Below, piece by piece: positions 5,638 to 14,139 of a stretch of DNA of 14,939 bases. The notes below the pieces were generated by a model. That model saw nothing but the letters and a program-made list of their open reading frames with translations. It ran no database searches and was not told the origin of the DNA. The translations under genes were made by a program, and so were the position numbers. The first letter of the stretch is position 1; each line of letters starts with the position of its first letter. Origin of the DNA: Clostridiales bacterium UBA1248 (GTDB taxonomy: Bacteria; Bacillota; Clostridia; Oscillospirales; CAG-272); NCBI GenBank assembly GCA_002308615.1, contig DBWC01000057.1, forward strand, positions 534 to 15,472. Reading direction: 5' to 3'.

Positions 5638-6654
5638 GTGAACGACAGAAAACATAAACGGCATTTTATGCATATGCAGAAAACGGTCGTCGCCGCCCCG
5701 GAAAAGGAAGCGGAAAAACCGAAAAAGCCGGCGTCCGAATACGAGCCTCCGTGCTTTGTTTTGCCGGAGAGCTTCTATGAAAAACCGCAGGAGATCACCG
5801 AGGCCGAATACGTGACCGTAGCCGGTGTACGCTTCAAGGACGGCGGAAAGATATACTATTTCGATCCGGGAGATTTAGAGCTCAAAGCCGGCGATAACGT
5901 CATCGTAGAGACCGCGCGCGGTCTCGAATACGGCTCGGCGGCGTTCACGGATATGAAGGTCGGAGCGGAGCAGATCATAAGTCCGCTCAAAAGCGTCATA
6001 CGCATAGCGACCGCAGAGGACGACGAGCATAAGCGTGAAAACGATCTGAAAGAAGTTGAGGCGTTCAAGATCTGTGAGGAGATGATAGAGGCGCACGGGC
6101 TCGATATGAAGCTCATAGAGGTCGAATACACGTTTGACAACTCTAAAATGCTTTTCTATTTTACCTCGGAACAGCGCGTTGACTTCAGAGATCTCGTTAA
6201 AGACCTGGCGTCCGTGTTCAGAACGAGGATAGAGCTGCGTCAGATAGGCATAAGAGACGAGGCAAAGCTGATAGGCGGATTAGGCGTCTGCGGCAGACCC
6301 GTCTGCTGTCACACGTTTTTGGAGGATTTCGGTCAGGTCTCGATAAAAATGGCAAAGGAGCAGAACCTGTCGCTCAACACTGCCAAAATATCCGGCACCT
6401 GCGGCAGACTTATGTGCTGCCTGCGCTATGAGCACGAGACGTACGAGGAAGAGATAAGAAAAACGCCCAAGGTCGATTCTCTTGTCAGGACGGACGACGG
6501 AGACGGTGTGGTCGTTGAGACGATACCGCTGCAGGGACTTGTAAAGGTGCAGCTGTCGCAAACGCCGGACGCCGCGCCGAAGGTATATAACCGTGACGAC
6601 GTAAAGCTCATAGGTTACGTAAAAAAGGACGTCAAAGCGCAGGACCAGCAATAA
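5638..6654 (+). CDS. ricT: RicT/YaaT, PSP1-domain iron-sulfur regulator protein
   Basis: A 338-residue protein whose core (from about residue 58, YVTVAGVRFKDGGKIYYFDPG) is the PSP1/YaaT fold. In Bacillus subtilis RicT joins RicA and RicF in a cytoplasmic complex with [4Fe-4S] clusters that affects RNase Y mRNA processing, competence and sporulation. The diagnostic cysteine blocks are present: GLGVCGRPVCC (C218, C223, C224) and SGTCGRLMCCLRYE (C255, C260, C261), flanking the SIKMAKEQNLSLN signature. The first ~55 residues are a charged Lys/Glu/Pro-rich extension absent from the short Bacillus protein, whose core starts almost immediately. The start is GTG 5638, preceded by AAAGGA (5622-5627); an internal ATG (5668) is possible but has no comparable site. 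The upstream hairpin array lies in its leader. Position after holB is the conserved order. Confidence 0.9.
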   Translation: MNDRKHKRHFMHMQKTVVAAPEKEAEKPKKPASEYEPPCFVLPESFYEKPQEITEAEYVTVAGVRFKDGGKIYYFDPGDLELKAGDNVIVETARGLEYGSAAFTDMKVGAEQIISPLKSVIRIATAEDDEHKRENDLKEVEAFKICEEMIEAHGLDMKLIEVEYTFDNSKMLFYFTSEQRVDFRDLVKDLASVFRTRIELRQIGIRDEAKLIGGLGVCGRPVCCHTFLEDFGQVSIKMAKEQNLSLNTAKISGTCGRLMCCLRYEHETYEEEIRKTPKVDSLVRTDDGDGVVVETIPLQGLVKVQLSQTPDAAPKVYNRDDVKLIGYVKKDVKAQDQQ

Positions 6655-6673
6655 ACCGAAAGGAGCGTCATAA

Positions 6674-7336
6674 ATGGCGGAAGGGCACAGAGGCAGGCTC
6701 AAACAGAGATTTTTATCGGACGGGCTTGATAATTTCAACGAGATAAACGCGCTTGAGCTTCTGTTATTTTATACCATACCGAGAGTTGATACAAATCCCA
6801 TAGCTCACCGCCTGCTTGACAGATTCGGCAGTTTTTCCGCCGTGCTTGACGCGGATTATAACGAACTTATCGAGGTGGAGGGCGTGTCGGATCATACCGC
6901 GACGTATCTGAAGCTTTTGCCGGAAGCGGCGAGATACTATCAAAGCAATAAGATAATGCAGAGAAAAGAGCTTGCAACGCTTTACGATATAGGCGAATTC
7001 TTCATAAGAAAATACGTCGGCGTGACAAAGGAAACGGTCTATATGCTGCTGCTCGACAACAAGCGCTGCATAATAAGCGTTGAAAAGGTGCATGAGGGCT
7101 CCGTCAGCTCCGCCGCCGTAAGCGTGCGCAAAATGGCTGAGTTGGCGCTTCGCAAACGCGCCGCGTCTGTCGTTATAGCGCATAATCACCCGTCGGGTAT
7201 CGCTATCCCGTCGCCGGACGATCTGCTCGTCACAAAGAACATAAAAGAGGCGCTGCAGACGCTTGAGATAGAATTAATAGATCATTTTATCATAGCGGAA
7301 AACAAATACTGCATGATATTGAACAATTCGGTGTGA
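6674..7336 (+). CDS. radC: RadC family JAB1/MPN (JAMM) domain protein
   Basis: A 220-residue protein of the RadC family. The N-terminal helix-hairpin-helix part (about 25-90) includes RFGSFSAVLDADYNELIEVEGV. The C-terminal MPN domain carries an intact JAMM zinc motif H170-N-H172-P-S-G followed by D183 in PSPDD, and NKRCIISVEKVHEGSVSSAAV is the usual strand preceding it. Despite the name, a direct role in recombination repair is not established for the family, and the metalloprotease-like site suggests an uncharacterised hydrolytic function. Length is typical for the chromosomal form. The start is supported by AAAGGAG (6659-6665), 8 nt before ATG. It sits 3 nt ahead of uvrB, which is noteworthy given the historical repair annotation; this pair interrupts the normal ricT-rsmI neighbourhood. 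Confidence 0.93.
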   Translation: MAEGHRGRLKQRFLSDGLDNFNEINALELLLFYTIPRVDTNPIAHRLLDRFGSFSAVLDADYNELIEVEGVSDHTATYLKLLPEAARYYQSNKIMQRKELATLYDIGEFFIRKYVGVTKETVYMLLLDNKRCIISVEKVHEGSVSSAAVSVRKMAELALRKRAASVVIAHNHPSGIAIPSPDDLLVTKNIKEALQTLEIELIDHFIIAENKYCMILNNSV

Positions 7337-7339
7337 CTT

Positions 7340-9310
7340 ATGGACAGATTCAAACTCGTATCGGATTACAAGCCTACCGGAGATCAGCCGCAGGCGATAG
7401 AAGAGCTTTGTCAGGGCATCCTGCGCGGCGACCGTATGCAGACGCTGTTAGGCGTCACAGGCTCCGGCAAGACGTTTACGATGGCGAATATAATAGAGAA
7501 GATAAACCGCCCCACGCTCGTTCTGGCTCACAACAAAACGCTTGCGGCGCAGCTTTGCCTTGAATTCCGCGAGTTTTTCCCGGAAAACGCCGTAGGCTAT
7601 TTCGTATCCTACTACGATTATTTTCAGCCGGAGGCTTATATCCCCGGCAAAGACTTGTATATAGAAAAAGATTCGCTCATAAACGACGAGATAGACAAGC
7701 TCCGCCACAGCGCGACGTCGTCTTTATTCGAACGCCGCGACGTCATAATCGTATCGTCCGTCTCCTGCATTTATTCCCTCGGAGACCCTACGGAATACTG
7801 CGATCTTATGGTATCGATAAGACCCGGTATGCAGATAGAAAGAAACGAATTCCTGCGCAGGCTCGTATCTATTAACTATGAGCGCAACGACATAAATTTC
7901 GTCCGCGATAAATTCAGAGTCAGAGGCGATACGGTCGAGGTGTTCCCGGCAAGCGAGGGCGAAAACGCGCTCCGCGTCGAGTTTTTCGGAGACGAGATAG
8001 ACCGCATTTCGGAGATCAATTCCATAACCGGCGCGGTTTTGAGGCGCCTCTCGTACGCCGCGATATACCCGGCGTCACACTACGCAATATCGGACGACAA
8101 GCGTCTCAACGCTCTCGATCAGATACGCGACGAGATGGAGGAGAGAGTAGAATTCTTTGAAGCGCAGGGCAAGCTGCTCGAAGCGCAGAGGATAAGAACA
8201 AGAACGGAATACGATCTTGAAATGATATCCGAGGTAGGCTACTGCTCCGGCGTTGAAAACTATTCGCGCATATTCGCGGGCAGAGCGCCGGGATCGACTC
8301 CGTACTGTCTGCTCGACTATTTCCCGGACGATTATCTGCTGTTCGTCGACGAATCGCACGCAACGCTTCCGCAGGTGCGCGGTATGAGCGCGGGCGACAG
8401 AGCGAGAAAACAGAATTTAGTAGATTACGGCTTCCGTTTACCGAGCGCTTTCGACAACAGACCGCTTGTGTTTGAGGAGTTTGAGCAAAAGATAAATCAG
8501 GCTATATTCGTCTCCGCCACGCCCGGAGAATACGAAAAAGAACATTCCGCGTCCGTCTCCGAACAGCTCATAAGACCGACGGGACTTACGGACCCCGAGA
8601 TCGAGGTCAGACCTATCGAGGGTCAGGTGGATGATTTGCTCGGCGAGATAAGGCAGAGAACAGAGCGCGGCGAGCGCGTGCTCGTCACCACGCTCACGAC
8701 CAAAATGGCGGAGGACCTGACCGAGTATATACAGAGCCACGGCATAAAGGTGCAGTATATACACCACGAGGTCGAGACTATGGAGCGCACGGAAATACTG
8801 CGCGATCTGCGCTTAGGCGTCTACGACGTGCTCGTCGGCATAAACCTGCTGCGAGAGGGACTTGATCTGCCCGAGGTATCGCTCGTCGCGATACTTGACG
8901 CCGATAAAGAAGGGCTTTTACGTTCGGAAGTATCTTTGATACAGACGATAGGCCGCGCCGCAAGACACGAAAACGGCAAGGTCATAATGTACGCGGACAG
9001 GATCACAGCGTCCATGAAAAAAGCGATAGACGAGACGGAGCGCAGAAGAACGATACAGAAAAAATATAACGAAGAACACGGCATAACGCCGCACTCCGTC
9101 GTCAAATCCGTACGCGACGTCATAGAAATAGCGGAAAAAGACGATAAAGGCAAAAAGAAGAGGACCGAAAAGCACGATAAAAAGCTCACCGAAAACGAGC
9201 GCGGCAAGCTTATAGAAGAGCTCACCGCAAAAATGCGGCAGGCGGCGAAGGAACTTAGGTTTGAAGAGGCCGCCGCGTACCGCGACAGGATAAGAAATTT
9301 AACGAAATGA
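7340..9310 (+). CDS. uvrB: UvrB, excinuclease ABC subunit B
   Basis: A 656-residue, full-length nucleotide excision repair helicase-like subunit. UvrB receives damage-bearing DNA from UvrA, verifies the lesion by inserting its beta-hairpin, and recruits UvrC. Visible motifs: Walker A GVTGSGKT (38-45), the beta-hairpin tyrosine block YYDYFQPEAY (91-100), RVRGDTVEVFPA (about 193-204), Walker B-type DESH (337-340), VSATPGEYE, VLVGINLLREGLDLP (motif V) and QTIGRAAR (motif VI). The C-terminal UVR coiled region (621-656, ELRFEEAAAYRDRIRNL) binds UvrC. A lysine/glutamate-rich linker (about 598-620) precedes it. The gene begins 3 nt after radC without its own clear ribosome site, implying translational coupling, and its TGA overlaps the rsmI ATG. 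The usual partner uvrA is not adjacent. All key residues are intact. Confidence 0.97.
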   Translation: MDRFKLVSDYKPTGDQPQAIEELCQGILRGDRMQTLLGVTGSGKTFTMANIIEKINRPTLVLAHNKTLAAQLCLEFREFFPENAVGYFVSYYDYFQPEAYIPGKDLYIEKDSLINDEIDKLRHSATSSLFERRDVIIVSSVSCIYSLGDPTEYCDLMVSIRPGMQIERNEFLRRLVSINYERNDINFVRDKFRVRGDTVEVFPASEGENALRVEFFGDEIDRISEINSITGAVLRRLSYAAIYPASHYAISDDKRLNALDQIRDEMEERVEFFEAQGKLLEAQRIRTRTEYDLEMISEVGYCSGVENYSRIFAGRAPGSTPYCLLDYFPDDYLLFVDESHATLPQVRGMSAGDRARKQNLVDYGFRLPSAFDNRPLVFEEFEQKINQAIFVSATPGEYEKEHSASVSEQLIRPTGLTDPEIEVRPIEGQVDDLLGEIRQRTERGERVLVTTLTTKMAEDLTEYIQSHGIKVQYIHHEVETMERTEILRDLRLGVYDVLVGINLLREGLDLPEVSLVAILDADKEGLLRSEVSLIQTIGRAARHENGKVIMYADRITASMKKAIDETERRRTIQKKYNEEHGITPHSVVKSVRDVIEIAEKDDKGKKKRTEKHDKKLTENERGKLIEELTAKMRQAAKELRFEEAAAYRDRIRNLTK

Positions 9311-10188
9311 GCAGTTTAAAAACTAACGAATGGGAAAATAAAGACCAGAGCGAACGCAACAAGGTAGAGCCGTCCACGCTTTATCTCGTCGCCACGCCGA
9401 TAGGAAACCTTGAAGACATAACTTACAGAGCCGTCAAGGTCTTGTCGGAGGTCGATTTCATAGCCGCGGAGGACACGCGCAACACGCCAAAGCTGCTGCA
9501 GAGATACGGCATAAAAAAGCCGCTCGTCAGTTATTTTGAGCATAACAAGCGCGAGAGGGGAGAGTATATAGTCTCCCGTATAGAAGCCGGCGAATCGTGC
9601 GCGCTCGTGACGGACGCGGGAACTCCCGCGATAAGCGACCCCGGCGAGGATCTCGTCGTCCTGTGCCGTGAGCGCGGGATAAAAGTAACGAGCCTGCCCG
9701 GCGCCTGCGCCGCGATAACCGCGCTTACGCTGTCCGGTCTGTCAACAAAACGCTTCTGCTTCGAGGGCTTCCTCACCTACGCGAAGGGTCAGAAAAAGGC
9801 GCGTTTAAAAGAGCTTTCAGGCGAAAAACGCACGCTTATTATCTACGAGGCGCCACATCATCTGCTCGATACCTTAAAAGACCTGTACGAAGCTTTCGGC
9901 GACCGCCGCGTCGCCTTCTGCCGTGAGCTTACGAAAATAAATGAAGAAGCAAATCAGATGACGCTGTCCGAAGCTATAGAGTTTTACACGGAAAACAAAC
10001 CTCGCGGAGAATTCGTACTCGTAATTGAGGGCGCGGAGGACAAAGCGGAGCCGGAATTTGAAATGTCGGTACAGGAGCACGTTGAAAAATATATAGCCGA
10101 GGGCTACACAAAGATGGACGCCATAAAAGCGGCGGCAAAGGACAGAGGGCTGCCCAAATCAACTGTTTACGCGGAGATAAACAAATGA
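9307..10188 (+). CDS. rsmI: RsmI, 16S rRNA (cytidine(1402)-2'-O)-methyltransferase
   Basis: A 293-residue SAM-dependent methylase of the tetrapyrrole-methylase fold that 2'-O-methylates C1402 of 16S rRNA in the decoding centre. Signatures: LVATPIGNLEDIT (27-39), AAEDTR (53-58), VTDAGTPAISDPG (101-113) and SLPGACAAITAL (129-140), then FEGFL and IIYEAPHHLLDTL. The C-terminal helical segment (about 258-293), with GYTKMDAIKAAAKDRGLPKSTVY, is the small helix-turn-helix-like tail of the family. The N-terminus has about 22 polar residues before the first strand, longer than usual; ATG 9307 is nevertheless the only in-frame start and forms ATGA with the uvrB stop. It corresponds to B. subtilis yabC/yraL-type genes in the holB-metS region. 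It also overlaps the following nagA by 4 nt. Confidence 0.95.
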   Translation: MSSLKTNEWENKDQSERNKVEPSTLYLVATPIGNLEDITYRAVKVLSEVDFIAAEDTRNTPKLLQRYGIKKPLVSYFEHNKRERGEYIVSRIEAGESCALVTDAGTPAISDPGEDLVVLCRERGIKVTSLPGACAAITALTLSGLSTKRFCFEGFLTYAKGQKKARLKELSGEKRTLIIYEAPHHLLDTLKDLYEAFGDRRVAFCRELTKINEEANQMTLSEAIEFYTENKPRGEFVLVIEGAEDKAEPEFEMSVQEHVEKYIAEGYTKMDAIKAAAKDRGLPKSTVYAEINK

Positions 10189-11300
10189 GGATCTATAACG
10201 CAAAAGTATACGATACGGACAAAAGAGCGTTTTTTGACGGCTCCGTTGATTTTGATAACGGTATAATAACCGGAATATCGGATAAAAAAGACGGAGATAT
10301 AAACGCGGACGGCAAATATCTGCTGCCCGGTCTTATAGACGTACACACCCACGGCAGAGGCGGCGTCGATTTTATGAGCGCAGCGCCTGAGCAAATAAGC
10401 GAGTGCTTTAAACTCTATTTAAAACACGGTATAACTACGGTATTCCCGTGCGTTATGACCGCGCCGTACGGCGATATTTTATCCGCGATAGACAACATAA
10501 AAAACACAAAAACAGATATAAACGTGGACGGCATACACGTTGAGGGACCGTACGTTTCGCCGAAACGCCCCGGCTGTCACGTCATTTCGCAGCTCCGCCC
10601 GCTCTACTGCAACGAAGCGGAAGAACTGACGAAGCGCATTTACCCCAAAAAAACGCATTTTACGGTAGCCCCGGAGCTTGAAGGCGCGGATATGTTCATA
10701 AAAACGCTTATCAAAAACGGCGCGACCGTCGGCATAGGCCATTCAGACAGCAGATATGACGAAGCAATGCGCGCGCTTGACCTCGGCTGCGTATCGTTCA
10801 CGCATACGTATAACGCCATGAGAGAGCTGAAGCACAGAGAGCCCGGCACCGTCGGCGCGGCTCTGTCCGGCAAAGCGTACGCGGAGTTTATCTGCGACCT
10901 GTTCCACGTTTGTGCGCCCGTGCTCGATATTTCATACCGCGCGATAGGCTGTGAAAAATTCGTCATAATATCCGATTCCATAGCCGCCGCGGATATGGAG
11001 GACGGGGTATATTATCTGTCCGGTATGCAGGTAAACGTAAAGGACGGAAAGGCGACAAACAACGACGGAGCGATAGCCGGCTCGACCGCGAATATTTTCG
11101 ACGGCTTGAAAAATCTTTATAAAGCTACGGGCGCCCCGTTTGAGGACGCGGTGCTGACCGCCACGGCAAACCCGGCAAAGCAGGTCGGCATATACGATAA
11201 GACCGGTTCGATAGAAGAGGGCAAACGCGCCGATATGATACTGACGGACAAAGAAAACGTGCTTTTGACGGTAGCGGAAGGAAAAATAATCCGATTCTGA
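10185..11300 (+). CDS. nagA: N-acetylglucosamine-6-phosphate deacetylase
   Basis: A 371-residue amidohydrolase that removes acetate from GlcNAc-6-phosphate to give glucosamine-6-phosphate, a step in aminosugar use and peptidoglycan recycling. Landmarks: PGLIDVHTHGRGG (48-60) with the metal-motif H54 and H56, GIHVEGPYVSPKRPG with E120, VGIGHSDSRYDEA with H186, SFTHTYNAM with H207, H241 in DLFHV, and D264 in IISDSIAAAD. Together these are the complete metal and catalytic set. Local wording is divergent (HTYNAM for the common HLFNAM, DLFH for DGxH), so a related substrate is possible. Unlike usual nag loci, nagB and a transporter are absent. The ATG overlaps the rsmI stop by 4 nt, placing it in the housekeeping operon. 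The 48-nt spacer after it has no terminator-like hairpin. Confidence 0.9.
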   Translation: MRIYNAKVYDTDKRAFFDGSVDFDNGIITGISDKKDGDINADGKYLLPGLIDVHTHGRGGVDFMSAAPEQISECFKLYLKHGITTVFPCVMTAPYGDILSAIDNIKNTKTDINVDGIHVEGPYVSPKRPGCHVISQLRPLYCNEAEELTKRIYPKKTHFTVAPELEGADMFIKTLIKNGATVGIGHSDSRYDEAMRALDLGCVSFTHTYNAMRELKHREPGTVGAALSGKAYAEFICDLFHVCAPVLDISYRAIGCEKFVIISDSIAAADMEDGVYYLSGMQVNVKDGKATNNDGAIAGSTANIFDGLKNLYKATGAPFEDAVLTATANPAKQVGIYDKTGSIEEGKRADMILTDKENVLLTVAEGKIIRF

Positions 11301-11348
11301 TATATTTTTCCGCTAAACAGTCAATAATTTAAAAAAACGGAGAACGCG

Positions 11349-12227
11349 ATGACACAGGACAATACGGCTTTTGATTACAGGGCTGACGAAAACCAGCCGC
11401 AAAAAAGCATAAAGCAGAACAGATTCTTCAAGTCTGAAGCAAGAAGAACGCTTTTTGCCGCGGATAATTTCTATAAAGCGGTCATATCCCACTTTATCAG
11501 CGGCACGGTAAGCGGAGGATTTCTGTTTATGACGATTTACACGCCGGGGCTCGTCGAGCTGTTCTTTGCCGATTTCATAAGCAGACAGGCGACGGTGACG
11601 ATGTCGACGACGGTCAATATCATACTTATGATAATATTCTCGTTTCTTGCCGTATCGTTTACGTTCGGCGCGTATTATCTTGCAAGTAAGATGAAAAACG
11701 AGCCGGACAGCGAACCCGGAGCGCCGGATTACGCGTCGCTTTCCGCAATGCTTTTGCCCCTCAACAGCTTGAAAAACGCGAGAAAAACGGTGTTTTTATA
11801 CCTTATTTTAGCGGCGGAGCTCACCGTGTCCGTAATGCCCGCGGTGTACGTTTTTTCAAATATCGCTCAAACGGGCGTAGGTTTGTTTACGGCGTTTCTT
11901 ATAAAGACGACGGTGCTGTCGTGCTCCGCTTTCGCCTGTATATTCTTTTTGATGCTGTTCGTACCCATGCCGTATATAATCGACGAAAACAAAGGCGCAA
12001 GCGCATTGACGCTTTACAAAAAAAGCGTGTCCGCCGCGCTCTGCGGCATCTGGCGCTGTTTTGCTTTGCTGTTTTCGTTTATACCTTTGATACTTCTCTC
12101 GGTTTTGACTTTCGGCGTACTGTTCTTTGCGTATACGCTGCCGTATATGACGCTCAGCTTTGCCAAAGTCGGCGAGTATCTGTATTATATTGAAAATCCC
12201 GAAAGGAAAAAAGAAGATGAAACCTAA
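11349..12227 (+). CDS. DUF975-like integral membrane protein of unknown function
   Basis: A 292-residue protein with a polar N-terminal tail (about 40 residues) and five hydrophobic stretches (about 43-65, 87-111, 147-171, 176-206, 232-262, the last two long enough for paired helices). The C-terminal block, MPYIIDENKGASALTLYKKS followed by CFALLFSFIPLILLSVLTFG and a PYMTLSFAKVGEYLY segment, resembles the arrangement in the DUF975 / glycerophosphoryl-diester-phosphodiesterase-membrane type families of Bacillota: acidic residue, AL..S, SFIPxxLL, TxG, then PY. This is a recognition by pattern, not a firm assignment, and no catalytic residues are visible. ATG 11349 is preceded by CGGAGAA (11338-11344). 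The end of the gene contains the metG ribosome site and overlaps metG by 11 nt. Confidence 0.75.
   Translation: MTQDNTAFDYRADENQPQKSIKQNRFFKSEARRTLFAADNFYKAVISHFISGTVSGGFLFMTIYTPGLVELFFADFISRQATVTMSTTVNIILMIIFSFLAVSFTFGAYYLASKMKNEPDSEPGAPDYASLSAMLLPLNSLKNARKTVFLYLILAAELTVSVMPAVYVFSNIAQTGVGLFTAFLIKTTVLSCSAFACIFFLMLFVPMPYIIDENKGASALTLYKKSVSAALCGIWRCFALLFSFIPLILLSVLTFGVLFFAYTLPYMTLSFAKVGEYLYYIENPERKKEDET
12202..12207 (+). promoter_or_regulatory. Ribosome binding site fixing the metG start
   Basis: AAAGGA lies 9 nt before ATG 12217. It supports that start over the in-frame ATG at 12160, which would add 19 residues not found in the family. Confidence 0.75.
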
Positions 12228-14139
12228 GTATTATTTAACTACCGCCATACCGTATGCGTCGAGAAAACCCCATATCGGCAATACATACGATATAATTTTA
12301 GCAGACTGTATAAAAAGATATAAACAGCTCTGCGGATACGACGCGTATCTTTCTACCGGCACGGACGAGCACGGACTCAAAATTGAAGAATACGCCGCTG
12401 AAAGCAAGATGACGCCCAAAGAATACGCGGACAGCGTATCAAACGAGGTCAAGCGTATCTGGGACGCCGTCGGCGCTCAGTACGACGTATTTATAAAGAC
12501 GACGGACGCTCATCACGAGAAAGCCGCCGCAAACCTCTTTGACAAATTTTTAAAGCAGGGCGATATTTACAAAAGCGTTTATGAGGGCTGGTACTGCGTA
12601 CCGGACGAGACGTTTTTCACCGACACTCAGGTAGTTGACGGCAAATGCCCGGAATGCGGCAGACCCGTCGTGCGTGCAAAGGAAGAAGCGTACTTCTTCA
12701 AAATGAGCAAATACGCCGACGCTTTGATGAAGTATTACGACGATAACCCCGAATTCATCCTGCCGGAATCCCGCAAAAAAGAGATGGTAAACAACTTCTT
12801 AAAGCCGGGACTTCAGGACCTCTGCGTAACGCGCAGCTCTTTCAAATGGGGCATCCCGGTCAAAAACGACCCGAAGCACGTTTTGTACGTCTGGATGGAC
12901 GCGCTTATAAACTATATCACGGCGTTAGGATACGACCCCGAGAATCCCGATCAGCCCGAGACTTTCAAAAAATACTGGCCGGCGGACGTTCATTTCATCG
13001 GCAAAGACATCCTCCGCTTCCACAGCATTTACTGGCCTATATTCTTAATGGCGGCGGGACTGCCTCTGCCTAAGCAGATATTCGCGCATCCGTGGCTTCT
13101 GTCCGGCGTTGACAAAATGTCAAAATCCCGCGGCAACGTCATATACGCGGACGATCTTATAAAACTCTTCGGCCGCGACGGCTGCCGTTACTATTCTTTA
13201 GCCGAAATGCCGTACGGAAGCGACGGGACGATAACGTATGAAAACGTTATAAGCCGCTATAATTCGGACCTTGCAAACATTTTAGGCAACCTCGTAAAGC
13301 GCACGGAATCCATGACGGTCAAGTATTTTGACGGCGTGATACCCGCGCCGTCGGAGGAGACAGACCTCGACCGCGATCTTAAAGAAACGGTAATTACATC
13401 CATAGCAAAATACAGAGAACTCATGGACAAATTCATGGTGTCAGACGCGCTTGACAGCGTATTCACCGCGCTGCGCCGCGCAAACAAGTATATAGACGAG
13501 ACGACGCCGTGGGTACTTGCAAAAACAGAAGAAGGCAAAGTACGCCTGCAGTCCGTGCTCTACAATCTGCTTGAAACGATACGAATCTGCGCCGTCGCGC
13601 TCAAACCCGCTATCCCGGACAGCGCGGAAAAGATACTTGAAGCGCTGGGTGAAGCTGACGACGATATGGAAAGCACAAAGAGCTTCGGCAGGCTTGCCGC
13701 GGGCAGAGTTATAGCAGAAGGCGAAGCGCTTTTCAGCCGTCTTGACGAGGCGAAAGTGCTTGAAGAGATACAGAAGGATCAGCCCGAGGAGCCGAAGAAG
13801 CCCGAAGGCGAGCCGGAGATAGAATTTGACAGCTTTGTTAAAGTTGAAATGCGAACGGCGCAAATACTTGAATGTGAACCGGTGCCGAAGTCAAAGAAGC
13901 TGTATAAATTAAAGCTCGATTTAGGCTATGAGCAGAGACAGGTGCTGTCCGGTATCGCCGCGTATTATACGCCCGAACAGCTTATCGGCAAAAAGGTCAT
14001 TGTCGTAGCAAACTTAAAACCGAGAATGATGATGGGTTATGAGTCAAAAGGTATGGTCTTGGCATCGAGCGCCGAGGGCGACACGGTCAGAGTCGTGTTC
14101 TTAGACCCGGATACGCCTAACGGTCAGAGAATAAGCTGA
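12217..14139 (+). CDS. metG: Methionyl-tRNA synthetase with C-terminal tRNA-binding domain
   Basis: A 640-residue class I aminoacyl-tRNA synthetase that charges tRNA-Met with methionine. The protein opens KPKYYLTTAIPYASRKPHIGN with the HIGH-type motif at 19-22. LSTGTDEHG (45-53) follows, then a zinc-knuckle insert, WMDALINYITALGYD, HFIGKDILRFH (259-269) and KMSKS (300-304). The zinc insert has C144 and C147 in CPECGRP, but the first knuckle reads C127-V-P-D130, with Asp where many relatives have the second Cys. After the anticodon-binding helical domain and an acidic/proline linker (about 530-545), a full C-terminal EMAP/Trbp111-like domain is present (FVKVEMRTAQILECEPV to GMVLAS), which dimerises and binds tRNA. 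No T-box or SAM riboswitch leader precedes it, since it overlaps the upstream gene, so its expression depends on the operon. It pairs with tatD as in B. subtilis metS-yabD. Confidence 0.97.
   Translation: MKPKYYLTTAIPYASRKPHIGNTYDIILADCIKRYKQLCGYDAYLSTGTDEHGLKIEEYAAESKMTPKEYADSVSNEVKRIWDAVGAQYDVFIKTTDAHHEKAAANLFDKFLKQGDIYKSVYEGWYCVPDETFFTDTQVVDGKCPECGRPVVRAKEEAYFFKMSKYADALMKYYDDNPEFILPESRKKEMVNNFLKPGLQDLCVTRSSFKWGIPVKNDPKHVLYVWMDALINYITALGYDPENPDQPETFKKYWPADVHFIGKDILRFHSIYWPIFLMAAGLPLPKQIFAHPWLLSGVDKMSKSRGNVIYADDLIKLFGRDGCRYYSLAEMPYGSDGTITYENVISRYNSDLANILGNLVKRTESMTVKYFDGVIPAPSEETDLDRDLKETVITSIAKYRELMDKFMVSDALDSVFTALRRANKYIDETTPWVLAKTEEGKVRLQSVLYNLLETIRICAVALKPAIPDSAEKILEALGEADDDMESTKSFGRLAAGRVIAEGEALFSRLDEAKVLEEIQKDQPEEPKKPEGEPEIEFDSFVKVEMRTAQILECEPVPKSKKLYKLKLDLGYEQRQVLSGIAAYYTPEQLIGKKVIVVANLKPRMMMGYESKGMVLASSAEGDTVRVVFLDPDTPNGQRIS

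Noticed and set aside
11301..11348. Terminator, riboswitch or T-box between nagA and the membrane-protein gene
   Set aside because: Only 48 AT-rich bases with no stable stem; far too short for a T-box or SAM riboswitch controlling metG.
12160..12216. Upstream in-frame start for metG
   Set aside because: The extra 19 residues lie wholly within the preceding gene and are not MetRS-like; AAAGGA precedes ATG 12217.
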